Assembly (NCBI GenBank): GCA_002369175.1
Contig: DFES01000130.1
Location: forward strand, 1-13,910
Source of the DNA: Selenomonadaceae bacterium UBA3796
GTDB taxonomy: Bacteria; Bacillota; Negativicutes; Selenomonadales; Selenomonadaceae
Length of the DNA stretch: 13,910 nucleotides
Direction: 5' to 3'
The notes under the pieces are model-generated. The model was not told the origin of the DNA, made no database searches, and was given only the letters and a program-made list of their open reading frames with translations. This document shows, one piece after another, positions 1 through 6,935 of the stretch (its first letter is position 1; each line of letters starts with the position of its first letter). The position numbers and the translations under genes were made by a program.

Positions 1-5
1 TTTTT

Positions 6-1559
6 TTACTCAAACTCTATGGTTGCCGGAGGTTTTCCGGTGCAATCATACATGACACGGTTGACACCTTTCACCTCATTTACAATTCTGGTGGTAACGG
101 TCTGCAAAACCTCCCAAGGAAGCTGGGCGCACTCTGCCGTCATGAAGTCGCTTGTCTTCACCGCTCTCAGGGCAATGGCGTAGTCATAGGTACGCCCGTC
201 TCCCATAACGCCCACGGAACGCATATTGGTCAGAGCTGCAAAATACTGCCCCAGATCCTTTGCGATCCCTGCCTTTGCCACTTCTTCACGATAGATGGCA
301 TCCGCCTCCTGTACGATCTTCACTTTCTCTTCTGTCACCTCTCCGATGATGCGGATCCCCAGACCGGGACCGGGAAAAGGCTGCCTGTCCACCAGATAAT
401 CCGGAATCCCGAGCTGGCGTCCTGCCTCCCGCACCTCATCCTTGAACAAGAGGCGCAGGGGTTCCACGATATCCTTGAAGTCCACGTGATCGGGAAGTCC
501 TCCCACATTGTGATGGGACTTTATGACAGCGGACTTTCCCAAGCCGCTCTCGATGACATCCGGATAAATAGTTCCTTGAACGAGGAAATCCACCTTGCCG
601 ATTTTCTTTGCCTCTTCTTCAAAGACGCGAATGAATTCCTCTCCGATTATTTTCCGTTTCCTCTCCGGATCAGTGATGCCGCTGAGTTTTGTGTAGAACC
701 GATCCTTCGCATTCACGCGGATGAAGTTCACATCATAGGGACCCGTGGGACCAAAAACCTCTTCCACCTGATCCCCCTCATCTTTCCGCAAAAGCCCGTG
801 ATCGACGAAGACACAGGTAAGCTGTCTGCCGATGGCCTTGGAGAGGAGTACAGCCGCCACAGAGGAATCCACGCCGCCCGACAAGGCGCACAGCGCTTTC
901 TTGTCCCCTATCTGCGCCTTGAGCTGCTCAATTGCCGATGCCACGAAAGATGCCATCTTCCAATCTCCCGAACAGCCGCATATGCGGAAGACAAAATTAT
1001 GCAGCATCTGCTTTCCTTCCACTGTGTGCATAACCTCGGGATGGAACTGTGTTGCGTAGAGTTTTTTTGACGCATGTTCCATCGCCGCCACCGGACAGAC
1101 AGGGGTAGATGCCGTAGCCCTGAATCCATCCGGGAGCCTGGAAATATAATCCGTATGGCTCATCCAGCAGATGGTCTCTTGGGAGACTCCCTGAAAGAGC
1201 AGTGATCCTTCCTCGTCTATCCTGACTTCCGTCTTCCCGTACTCGCTGACGGGAGCCGTCTTTACTTCGCCTCCCAGAACGTGCGCCATGAGCTGGGAAC
1301 CGTAACAGATTCCCAGGACAGGAATTCCCCAGTCGAAAAGCTCCCGGCTGCACAGAGCAGAATTCTCCTCATATACACTGTTCGGCCCGCCCGTAAAGAT
1401 AATCCCCATAGGATGCATTTCCTTGATTTTCTCTGTGGAAAGCGTATGGGGATGAACTTCGCAGTACACGTTGCACTCCCGCACACGCCGCGCAATCAGC
1501 TGATTATATTGCCCACCAAAATCCAGGATCAAAACCATTTCCCTCTCTGCGCTGCCCAA
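6..1559 (-). CDS. guaA: GMP synthase (glutamine-hydrolysing)
   Basis: Converts XMP to GMP with ATP and glutamine in the cytosol, the last step of de novo guanine nucleotide synthesis. The class I glutamine amidotransferase domain comes first, with the nucleophile Cys85 in GICYGSQ and the His173/Glu175 pair in QFHPEV. The ATP pyrophosphatase domain follows, with the P-loop SGGVDSS at 227-233, and the C-terminal dimerisation domain ends in IEFE. Length 517 aa is usual for the family. The start shown is a TTG seven bases after a strong AGGAGG that overlaps the hslO stop region. An in-frame ATG at 1538 (starting MVLILDFGG, where most homologues begin) is the alternative, but its purine-rich leader is poorly spaced. 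It is the last gene of the tightly packed rib-yfcE-hslO run, 12 bases after hslO, and may share the FMN-responsive transcript. The stop is close to the window edge, so its terminator cannot be seen. Confidence 0.97.
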   Translation of the reverse strand: MGSAEREMVLILDFGGQYNQLIARRVRECNVYCEVHPHTLSTEKIKEMHPMGIIFTGGPNSVYEENSALCSRELFDWGIPVLGICYGSQLMAHVLGGEVKTAPVSEYGKTEVRIDEEGSLLFQGVSQETICWMSHTDYISRLPDGFRATASTPVCPVAAMEHASKKLYATQFHPEVMHTVEGKQMLHNFVFRICGCSGDWKMASFVASAIEQLKAQIGDKKALCALSGGVDSSVAAVLLSKAIGRQLTCVFVDHGLLRKDEGDQVEEVFGPTGPYDVNFIRVNAKDRFYTKLSGITDPERKRKIIGEEFIRVFEEEAKKIGKVDFLVQGTIYPDVIESGLGKSAVIKSHHNVGGLPDHVDFKDIVEPLRLLFKDEVREAGRQLGIPDYLVDRQPFPGPGLGIRIIGEVTEEKVKIVQEADAIYREEVAKAGIAKDLGQYFAALTNMRSVGVMGDGRTYDYAIALRAVKTSDFMTAECAQLPWEVLQTVTTRIVNEVKGVNRVMYDCTGKPPATIEFE

Positions 1560-1571
1560 AACCGCCCCTCC

Positions 1572-2456
1572 TTAAATCAAAACCTCATCCGACCCGGCTT
1601 GCAATAATGCTGCCAATTCCGCTTCGCTGAACTGATATTTTTCCCCACAGAAATGACAGCATACCTCGGCATGTCCATCTTCTATCAGCGACTCCAGAGC
1701 CTTCTTGCCCATGCTCAACAAAACCTCTTCAATGCGCTTCCTGGAACACTGGCAACGGAAGGACAGTCCTGTTGTCCCAAGGTATTCCACCCGGCGGAAC
1801 CCCTGGAGCAGTTCAGCGATGATGGCTTTGGCATCCATGCCCTCTGCAATCATGCCGGAAACAGATGCAACCCTTGAAAGATTTTCCTCCAATCTTGAGA
1901 GAGTCTCCTCCGTCGCATCCGGCAAGGGCTGAATGAAGAAACCGCCTGCCGCCAGTGCACTGAAATCCTTTCCGATGAGAACACCGAGCCCCACGCTGGA
2001 TGGTGTCTGCTCCGACGCAAAAAGATAGTTTGTAAGGTCGTTGGCTATTTCTCCATCCGCTATCTCACAGCTTCCAGTGACAGGTTCCCCCAATCCGGTG
2101 AAGCGTGTCACGGATACAAAACCTTTACCCACAGCACCGCCCACATCCAGCTTTCCCTGCTGATTCAGCGGAAGCTCCACGTGGGGATTTCCGACATACC
2201 CCCGCACGATGCCCTCCGGGGATGCATCTGCCGTCACGGTTCCAAGCGGGCCGTCGCCACGGAATTTCACGGTGATGGCCTCTTTGTTTTTGAGATTCGC
2301 CGCCAGGAGGATTGCTCCCGTCATGGTTCTTCCAAGCGCTGCTCCCGCCACAGGATAGCAATCGTGTCGGGAAATCCCTTCCCTTACAAGTTCCGTGGTG
2401 ATGGCAGCATAGACGCGCACACCCTCCGCAACGGCTTTCACGAGATGATCCATCAT
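1572..2456 (-). CDS. hslO: Hsp33 redox-regulated holdase chaperone
   Basis: Hsp33 is a cytosolic ATP-independent chaperone that binds unfolding proteins under oxidative (especially hypochlorite) stress. At 294 aa it has the usual length. The C-terminal zinc redox switch is present: CxC at Cys235/Cys237 and CxxC at Cys267/Cys270 (VCCHFCGE), with an additional Cys266 next to the second pair. The N-terminal domain carries the family's DHLVKAVAEG..R.Y start and GAILLAANLK segment. Its start overlaps the stop of the upstream phosphodiesterase gene, which implies translational coupling. Two ATGs lie in tandem (2456 and 2453); GGAG eight bases upstream favours the first. guaA follows after 12 bases. 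Confidence 0.96.
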   Translation of the reverse strand: MMDHLVKAVAEGVRVYAAITTELVREGISRHDCYPVAGAALGRTMTGAILLAANLKNKEAITVKFRGDGPLGTVTADASPEGIVRGYVGNPHVELPLNQQGKLDVGGAVGKGFVSVTRFTGLGEPVTGSCEIADGEIANDLTNYLFASEQTPSSVGLGVLIGKDFSALAAGGFFIQPLPDATEETLSRLEENLSRVASVSGMIAEGMDAKAIIAELLQGFRRVEYLGTTGLSFRCQCSRKRIEEVLLSMGKKALESLIEDGHAEVCCHFCGEKYQFSEAELAALLQAGSDEVLI

Positions 2457-3016
2457 CCTTTGAGCTCCATGTGCATGAGAACTTCTTCACAATCGATATC
2501 AACGATCTCGATTTTTTCATCCGTCAGCACTGCCACCGTGGAGCGCTTATCCTCCCGCTTGGAAAGGGAAGGAGAACCGGGATTGAGGAAAATCGTGTTC
2601 CCTCTTTTCTCCAATACAGTGGTATGGATATGCCCGCTGATGAAGAGATCCGCTTTCAAATGCCTTGCCATGGCCTCCTTTTCCCCATCGGTCTCCACCG
2701 TATGTCCATGGGTTGCAACAATGCGGAATCCATCGATCATCACATAGGCGTAAGGCGTCTGCACCGGCCCTTCCAAAACCATGGCATCCACCTCCGAGTC
2801 ACAATTGCCCTTGGCAATGATGACCGGTACTGGACAGTTGTTGATGCGCTCTGCCAGACCTGCAGGGTTATAATCCTCCAGCATGGGATTGCGCGGGCCA
2901 TGGTAGAGAACATCCCCGGAATGGATGATGAGATCCGCATCCTTGAAAAATTTCTCGTATGCCAGAGCCCATCTTTTCTCATGCCCGTGCGTATCGCTGA
3001 TAATACCTACTTTCAT
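2453..3016 (-). CDS. yfcE: YfcE/MJ0936-type metallophosphoesterase
   Basis: A small (187 aa) calcineurin-like phosphodiesterase. All metal-site motifs are visible in order: D8-x-H10 (SDTHG), GD at 34-35, GN(C)D at 70-73 with Asn71, H103 in ATHGHT and H129/H131 in SGHIHT, followed by the family's LNPGSPS at 145-150. Relatives are manganese-dependent phosphodiesterases active on model substrates; the physiological substrate is not known and cannot be told from the sequence. The start is supported by GAGGAGG seven bases upstream. It lies 20 bases after ribH and overlaps hslO by four bases, so it probably belongs to the rib transcript. A housekeeping phosphatase role for the missing riboflavin dephosphorylation step is conceivable, but that step is normally done by HAD-family enzymes. 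Confidence 0.9.
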   Translation of the reverse strand: MKVGIISDTHGHEKRWALAYEKFFKDADLIIHSGDVLYHGPRNPMLEDYNPAGLAERINNCPVPVIIAKGNCDSEVDAMVLEGPVQTPYAYVMIDGFRIVATHGHTVETDGEKEAMARHLKADLFISGHIHTTVLEKRGNTIFLNPGSPSLSKREDKRSTVAVLTDEKIEIVDIDCEEVLMHMELKG

Positions 3017-3036
3017 TGCGCGTCCTCCTCACGATA

Positions 3037-3501
3037 TCAGAGCTTCTTCAAAAGATTTGCCATTTCCATGGCTGCCATGGCGCTGTCCGTGCCCTTGTTT
3101 CCGGCCTTTGTGCCGGCACGTTCAATGGCCTGCTCGATGTTCTCCGTTGTCACCACGCCGAAAATCGTGGGAACGCCCGTCGTCATCCCCACCTGGGCTG
3201 TTCCCTTGGAAACCTCGTTGCACACGTAGTCATAATGGCTCGTGGAACCGCGAATGACTGCGCCAAGGCAGATGACAGCATCATACTTTCCGCTCTCCGC
3301 CATCTTCTTTGCAGCCAGGGGAATTTCAAAGGCTCCCGGAACCCACGCCACATCAATGTCCTCATCCCTCGTCTCATGACGGTGAAGGGCATCCAGTGCT
3401 CCCCCCAGAAGCTTGCTGGTGATGAACTCGTTGAACCGCGATACCACAATGCCGAATTTCAGATCCTTGCCCGTAAGGAAACCTTCCAAAACATTCGCCA
3501 T
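3037..3501 (-). CDS. ribH: 6,7-dimethyl-8-ribityllumazine synthase
   Basis: Condenses 5-amino-6-ribitylamino-uracil with dihydroxybutanone phosphate to give lumazine, the penultimate step to riboflavin. The family typically forms 60-subunit icosahedra or pentamers. The 154-aa chain shows the SRFNEFIT substrate loop at 21-28, VPGAFEIP at 54-61, GAVIRGSTSHYDYV with catalytic His89, and the GVPTIFGVVTT segment. The start is the ATG at 3501, eight bases after GGAGG. An upstream in-frame GTG at 3516 would overlap that ribosome binding site and is rejected. The ribBA stop lies 17 bases upstream and yfcE begins 20 bases downstream. In the B. subtilis enzyme RibH forms the capsid around riboflavin synthase; both partners are present here. 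Confidence 0.97.
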   Translation of the reverse strand: MANVLEGFLTGKDLKFGIVVSRFNEFITSKLLGGALDALHRHETRDEDIDVAWVPGAFEIPLAAKKMAESGKYDAVICLGAVIRGSTSHYDYVCNEVSKGTAQVGMTTGVPTIFGVVTTENIEQAIERAGTKAGNKGTDSAMAAMEMANLLKKL

Positions 3502-3518
3502 GCTACCATCCTCCACTC

Positions 3519-4730
3519 TTATTCCTGCTCCGATTCATCCAGGATATGTCCCATTTTTGTCTTCTTGACGGTCAGATATTTTCTGTCGAATTTGTTCGCC
3601 TTTATGATGATGGGAACCCGCTCCACAATGCTCAAACCGTAGCCCTCCAGCCCTGCCCGCTTGGCGGGATTGTTCGTCATGAGGCGGATGCTGGTGAGTC
3701 CCAGTTTTGCAAGGATCTGCGCCCCAATGCCGTAATCCCTGAGATCAGGCGCAAAGCCCAGCAGCACATTGGCCTCCACCGTATCCTTCCCATCATCCTG
3801 AAGCGCATAGGCCCGCATCTTGTTGGCAAGACCTATGCCGCGCCCTTCCTGGCGCATATAGAGCACAACGCCTTCTCCCGCTGCCTCGATCTTTCGGAGA
3901 GCCGCCGCCAGCTGTTCGCCGCAGTCACAACGCAAAGAGCCAAGAGCATCCCCCGTCAGGCACTCGGAATGCACACGCACGAGCACATCTTTCTTCCCCT
4001 TGACATCTCCTTTGACAATGGCCAGATGGCACTTGCCGTCAATCTGGCTTTCAAATGCCCTGATGCGGAAATGACCGAATTTGCTTGGAAAATCCACATC
4101 CGCCACCTGCTTCACAAAGGTTTCTGTGCGCTTGCGGTACTCGATGAGGGCTTTCACCGTAATGATATGAAGCCCATGTTTTTTGGAAAATTCAATGAGT
4201 CTCTGGGTCCGCATCATATGGCCATCATCGTCCATAATCTCACAGCAGAGTCCGGCCGGGTAAAACCCCGCCAGCCGTGCAAGATCCGTGGTCGTCTCCG
4301 TGTGCCCCGCTCTCCTGAGCACCCCTCCCTCCACGGAACGAAGCGGGAACACATGCCCCGGCCTGCGGAAACTGGAGGACTTCGCTTCAGGATCCAGGAG
4401 CTTCTTGATGGTCTGGCACCGCTCAAACGCCGAGATGCCCGTTTCCGTGTCAAAGGCATCAATGGAAACGGTAAATGCCGTCTCATGGTTATCCGTGTTG
4501 TTCGCCACCATGGGCAGGATATCCAGCTCATCGAGGCGCGCCCCTTCTATGGGTGTGCAAATAAGCCCTTTGGCGTAAGTCGCCATGAAGTTGATGTCTT
4601 CCGGTGTCACGGTCTCAGCAGCCACGATGAGATCGCCTTCATTCTCACGATCCTCGTCATCCACCACAACGATCATTCTGCCATTTTTGATATCTTCAAT
4701 GGCCTGCTCTACTGTTGCAAAATCTGACAT
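3519..4730 (-). CDS. ribBA: Bifunctional DHBP synthase / GTP cyclohydrolase II
   Basis: Fusion enzyme that supplies both building blocks for riboflavin: RibB makes 3,4-dihydroxy-2-butanone 4-phosphate from ribulose 5-phosphate, and RibA opens GTP. RibB (about 1-200) shows the acidic DDEDRENEGD at 24-33, RRPGHVFPL at 122-130 and GHTE at 142-145. RibA (about 205-395) shows the zinc ligands Cys257, Cys268 and Cys270, RQEGRGIGL at 293-301 and MTNNPAKRAGLEGYG near the end. Length 403 aa matches the family. Three nearby ATGs (4739, 4736, 4730) follow a GAGGGGGG tract; I chose 4730 because MSDF matches the usual family start and has a 10-base spacing. The open frame continues to 4910, but that part overlaps ribE and is not protein-like. 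It lies 28 bases after ribE. Confidence 0.96.
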   Translation of the reverse strand: MSDFATVEQAIEDIKNGRMIVVVDDEDRENEGDLIVAAETVTPEDINFMATYAKGLICTPIEGARLDELDILPMVANNTDNHETAFTVSIDAFDTETGISAFERCQTIKKLLDPEAKSSSFRRPGHVFPLRSVEGGVLRRAGHTETTTDLARLAGFYPAGLCCEIMDDDGHMMRTQRLIEFSKKHGLHIITVKALIEYRKRTETFVKQVADVDFPSKFGHFRIRAFESQIDGKCHLAIVKGDVKGKKDVLVRVHSECLTGDALGSLRCDCGEQLAAALRKIEAAGEGVVLYMRQEGRGIGLANKMRAYALQDDGKDTVEANVLLGFAPDLRDYGIGAQILAKLGLTSIRLMTNNPAKRAGLEGYGLSIVERVPIIIKANKFDRKYLTVKKTKMGHILDESEQE

Positions 4731-4758
4731 GCCCATCATACCCCCCTCATGCAATGCA

Positions 4759-5403
4759 TCAAAATCCATTGGACAGTAAAAACTCCCTGCTGATTGTTGA
4801 ACGCTTCGCTCCGGAGCCGGAGGATTCCGCTCCTGCCAGCAGTTTCTCCACATATTTCCCAATGACATCCGTCTCGATGTTGACAGGACTCCCTGCGCGC
4901 TTGCTTCCAAGGTTCGTGGACTCCCGCGTGTGGGGAATCAGCGAAACCGTGAAGTCCTTCCCCGTCACCTCCGCCACCGTGAGGCTGATGCCATCCAATG
5001 CCACAGAGCCTTTCTCCACGATGTGGCGCAGAAGCTCCCTCTCTGCCGCGACCTTCATGAGGATCGCATTTCCCTCTTCCCGAAAGGACACGATTCTCCC
5101 CACGCCATCGATATGCCCGCTTACGATATGCCCTCCAAGGCGGCTGGAAAGCGTGAGTGCTCGTTCCAGGTTCACGGGGCTGCCCTTCGTCAATTCCTGC
5201 AGGGAAGTTCTCCGCAGGGTTTCCGGCATGACATCTGCCGTGAAATGCCCGCCGGAAAAATCCGTAACCGTCAAACAGATTCCGTTGACTGCAATGCTGT
5301 CTCCCAGATGAACATCCTCCAGAACTTTCCCTGCTCCAAGGACAAGCTGTCCATTTCCGATTCGGATGACTTCGCCGACCTCTTCCACAATTCCTGTAAA
5401 CAA
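4759..5403 (-). CDS. ribE: Riboflavin synthase alpha chain
   Basis: Dismutates two lumazine molecules to riboflavin plus the pyrimidine that is recycled by RibH. The 214-aa protein has the two tandem lumazine-binding barrels: the first opens MFTGIVEEVG and contains GICLTV (41-46), and the second begins at GHIVSGHIDG (91-100) with GISLTV (138-143). A C-terminal helix for trimerisation follows. The start must be TTG: it is the only codon that gives the invariant MFTGIVE N-terminus, and GAGG lies seven bases upstream within the end of ribD. The gene starts 9 bases after the ribD stop, consistent with coupling. The last ~25 residues (SSGSGAKRST...) look like a disordered tail. The symbol ribE follows B. 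subtilis usage; E. coli calls this gene ribC (also named ribE). Confidence 0.96.
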   Translation of the reverse strand: MFTGIVEEVGEVIRIGNGQLVLGAGKVLEDVHLGDSIAVNGICLTVTDFSGGHFTADVMPETLRRTSLQELTKGSPVNLERALTLSSRLGGHIVSGHIDGVGRIVSFREEGNAILMKVAAERELLRHIVEKGSVALDGISLTVAEVTGKDFTVSLIPHTRESTNLGSKRAGSPVNIETDVIGKYVEKLLAGAESSGSGAKRSTISREFLLSNGF

Positions 5404-5412
5404 GTCATCGCC

Positions 5413-6513
5413 TCATTTCCCATGTTTCACATATCCACTGATGAGGATATCCCCTTCCAGGGACTCCATCTCTAGTTCTGTAAGCTCCACAGCATCGGAA
5501 AGCTTTCGGATGCCCTCGCCCCCTACCGGGGAAAGAGCCTCTCTCCCTCCGACGATTTTCGGGGCGATAAAGGCATGAAACTTATCCACAAGCCCTGCCT
5601 GCAGAAAGGAAAAATTAACCTGGGCGCCCCCTTCCACAAAAAGGGAACATATTTCCCGTTTTCCAAGCTGTCGCAGAAGCTCCTGCAAATCCACCTGCGG
5701 CCCATCTCCTGCAACCAATACATCTGCGCCGGCGGCCTGCAAAGCTCCCACGTTCTCCCGAGGCGCACAGGCAGTCACAGCCACGATGGTCTTTGCTTGC
5801 CCATCCGTCACCACCTTGGAATCCAACGGTGTCCTGCCCCTGCTGTCCAAAACAATGCGCGTGGGATTTTTCCCCTTCCTGTTTTGCAGCCGGGTCGTGA
5901 GGCTCGGATTATCCTTGAGCACGGTATGGATTCCAACGAGTATGCCATCCTGGGTATCCCGCCACTCATGCACACGGCGGCGGGAGGCTTCATTCGTGAT
6001 CCATTGGGAATCCCCTGCGGCCGTTGCAATCTTGCCATCCAGCGTCATCGCCGTCTTCATGGTAACAAAGGGCATCCCCGTTGTAATCCATTTCAGGAAT
6101 ACTTCATTGAGCCTTTGAGCTTCCGGCTCCAAAACGCCGCACTCCACCTGGATTCCGGCCTCCCGCAAGATGGCGAGCCCTCTGCCCGCCACCAGAGGAT
6201 TCGGATCCTGCATGGCAACAACAACTCTGCGAATTCCGGCCTCCACAACGGCCTTCGCACAGGGCCCCGTTCTTCCGTAGTGGGCACAAGGTTCCATCGT
6301 TACATAGAGGACAGCATCCCTCGCCAGTTCCCCTGCCATGCGCAGTGCATGGATTTCCGCATGAGGGGTGCCGGCCTCCCTGTGCCAGCCTGCGGCCACG
6401 ATATGCCCATCCTGGACGATCACCGCTCCCACCATGGGATTCGGCGATGTTCTCCCCTTGGCATGTTTGGCCATATCCAGCGCTTTTCGCATGAATTCCT
6501 CATCCGGTTGCAT
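5413..6513 (-). CDS. ribD: Bifunctional riboflavin deaminase/reductase
   Basis: Carries out the second and third steps of riboflavin synthesis: deamination of the pyrimidine ring, then NADPH-dependent reduction of the ribose side chain. The deaminase domain (1-145) has the zinc site His51-Ala-Glu53 and Cys76/Cys85 in PCAHYGRTGPC. The reductase domain (about 147-366) shows MKTAMTLDGKIA, the DSQWITNE segment and FVEGGAQVN. Length 366 aa is normal. The start is the ATG at 6513, eight bases after a G-rich ribosome binding site that comes immediately after the riboswitch terminator. The open frame extends to 6687, but that would translate the riboswitch itself and is rejected. First gene of the riboflavin run, and the direct target of the FMN switch. 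Confidence 0.97.
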   Translation of the reverse strand: MQPDEEFMRKALDMAKHAKGRTSPNPMVGAVIVQDGHIVAAGWHREAGTPHAEIHALRMAGELARDAVLYVTMEPCAHYGRTGPCAKAVVEAGIRRVVVAMQDPNPLVAGRGLAILREAGIQVECGVLEPEAQRLNEVFLKWITTGMPFVTMKTAMTLDGKIATAAGDSQWITNEASRRRVHEWRDTQDGILVGIHTVLKDNPSLTTRLQNRKGKNPTRIVLDSRGRTPLDSKVVTDGQAKTIVAVTACAPRENVGALQAAGADVLVAGDGPQVDLQELLRQLGKREICSLFVEGGAQVNFSFLQAGLVDKFHAFIAPKIVGGREALSPVGGEGIRKLSDAVELTELEMESLEGDILISGYVKHGK

Positions 6514-6532
6514 CTCACTCACCCCCCAATGC

Positions 6533-6564
6533 AAAAAGCCGACAGAGCTACTGCTCCATCGGCT
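6533..6564 (-). terminator. Riboswitch-controlled intrinsic terminator
   Basis: On the minus strand a 12-bp stem (6564-6553 with 6548-6537, including two G-U pairs) closes an AGTA loop and is followed directly by five U. It ends about 20 bases before the ribD start. Its 3' arm contains CTGTCGGCTT, which is exactly complementary to the AAGCCGACAG core segment of the upstream FMN aptamer. The ligand-free antiterminator can therefore be read directly from the sequence. The expression platform is thus transcription termination, rather than occlusion of the ribosome binding site. Confidence 0.9.
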
Positions 6565-6595
6565 GTGTATGCACATGTACAAATCATGCGCAGCA

Positions 6596-6741
6596 CTCTT
6601 TTCTCCTCCAGACTTTGGAAACTGTTCATCGTTTCTTCCCAGTTCCATACTGTCGGCTTCGGAATTCCACCGAATCGTGCCCGGCACAACCGGACTTGCG
6701 GGCTTTACCGCCGGTAGGGAATCTCACCCTGCCTCAAAGAG
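6596..6741 (-). promoter_or_regulatory. FMN riboswitch aptamer (RFN element)
   Basis: On the minus strand the conserved RFN blocks occur in order: GAGGCAGGGTGAGATTCCC, ACCGGCGGTAAAGCCCGC, a short GTCCGG/CCGGGC arm, GATTCGGTGGAATTCCGAAG, CCGACAGT, and AAGTCTGGAGGAGAA. Helix P1 can be drawn as CTCTTT (6741-6736) with AAAGAG (6601-6596). Between CCGACAGT and AGTCTGG the variable arm forms GGAACTG...CAGTTTCC with one bulged base. This class binds flavin mononucleotide and represses riboflavin genes. With the terminator at 6533-6564 it should switch off ribD and everything cotranscribed when FMN is abundant. Confidence 0.95.
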
Positions 6742-6754
6742 CTTTCTACTTGTT

Positions 6755-6894
6755 TCAATCCACGTCGGTATTTTCAGGAGCACGACAAGCCATATCGCGC
6801 GGATTGACTTCTTGTGGGTGGGGGATACCGCTTCGCTTCGCTCCGCCCCCACCCACGCGATATAGGCTCTCACTCCCGCTTATGGAAGCGGGAG
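6755..6894. mobile_element. Structured insert, IS200/IS605-end-like, no transposase
   Basis: A compact set of inverted repeats fills the gap between the small gene and the riboswitch. (1) TCAATCCACG at 6755-6764 pairs with CGCGGATTGA at 6798-6807, with one mismatch. (2) CCATATCGC at 6790-6798 pairs with GCGATATAGG at 6857-6866 (one bulged A); it encloses (3) a perfect 11-bp GC-rich stem, 6814-6824 with 6846-6856. (4) A perfect 9-bp hairpin, CTCCCGCTT-ATGG-AAGCGGGAG, lies at 6873-6894. A long hairpin followed by a CTCCCGC..GCGGGAG hairpin, read on the plus strand, resembles right ends (and the omega-RNA region) of IS200/IS605-type elements. Here no TnpA or TnpB reading frame remains, so it would be a solo end or a non-autonomous palindromic element. 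None of the stems is followed by a U-run, so they are not simple terminators. Alternatives are a structured leader RNA or a genome-specific intergenic repeat. The family assignment is from memory of such ends and is not verified. Confidence 0.35.
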
Positions 6895-6905
6895 ACTCAT
6901 TCAGT

Positions 6906-6935
6906 GTTATACCTATACAGGCCGGTGCTGCTCAA
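6906..6935 (-). promoter_or_regulatory. Candidate promoter for the rib transcript
   Basis: On the minus strand TTGAGC (6935-6930) and TATAAC (6911-6906) are separated by 18 bases. The -10 match is good (5/6) and the -35 match modest (4/6). The site overlaps the end of the small upstream gene, and transcription from it would run through the structured insert and then the FMN aptamer. Nothing better was found between 6742 and 6800, the usual place for a riboswitch promoter. Readthrough from lepB is the alternative. Confidence 0.3.

Noticed and set aside
3546..4727. 393-codon open frame on the plus strand
   Set aside because: It lies wholly opposite ribBA, whose motifs are complete; the translation has no recognisable family and reflects codon bias of the minus-strand gene.
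6514..6687. Upstream extension of ribD
   Set aside because: It would translate the terminator and half of the FMN aptamer; the ATG at 6513 has the ribosome binding site and the family N-terminus.
5575..6717. 380-codon open frame on the plus strand
   Set aside because: It lies opposite ribD and the FMN riboswitch; not protein-like.
6873..6894. CTCCCGC/GCGGGAG hairpin as a simple terminator
   Set aside because: No U-run on either side in either direction; better treated as part of the structured insert.
6752..6900. A CRISPR array
   Set aside because: There is no second repeat copy and no regular spacing; only one 12-base handle-like match.
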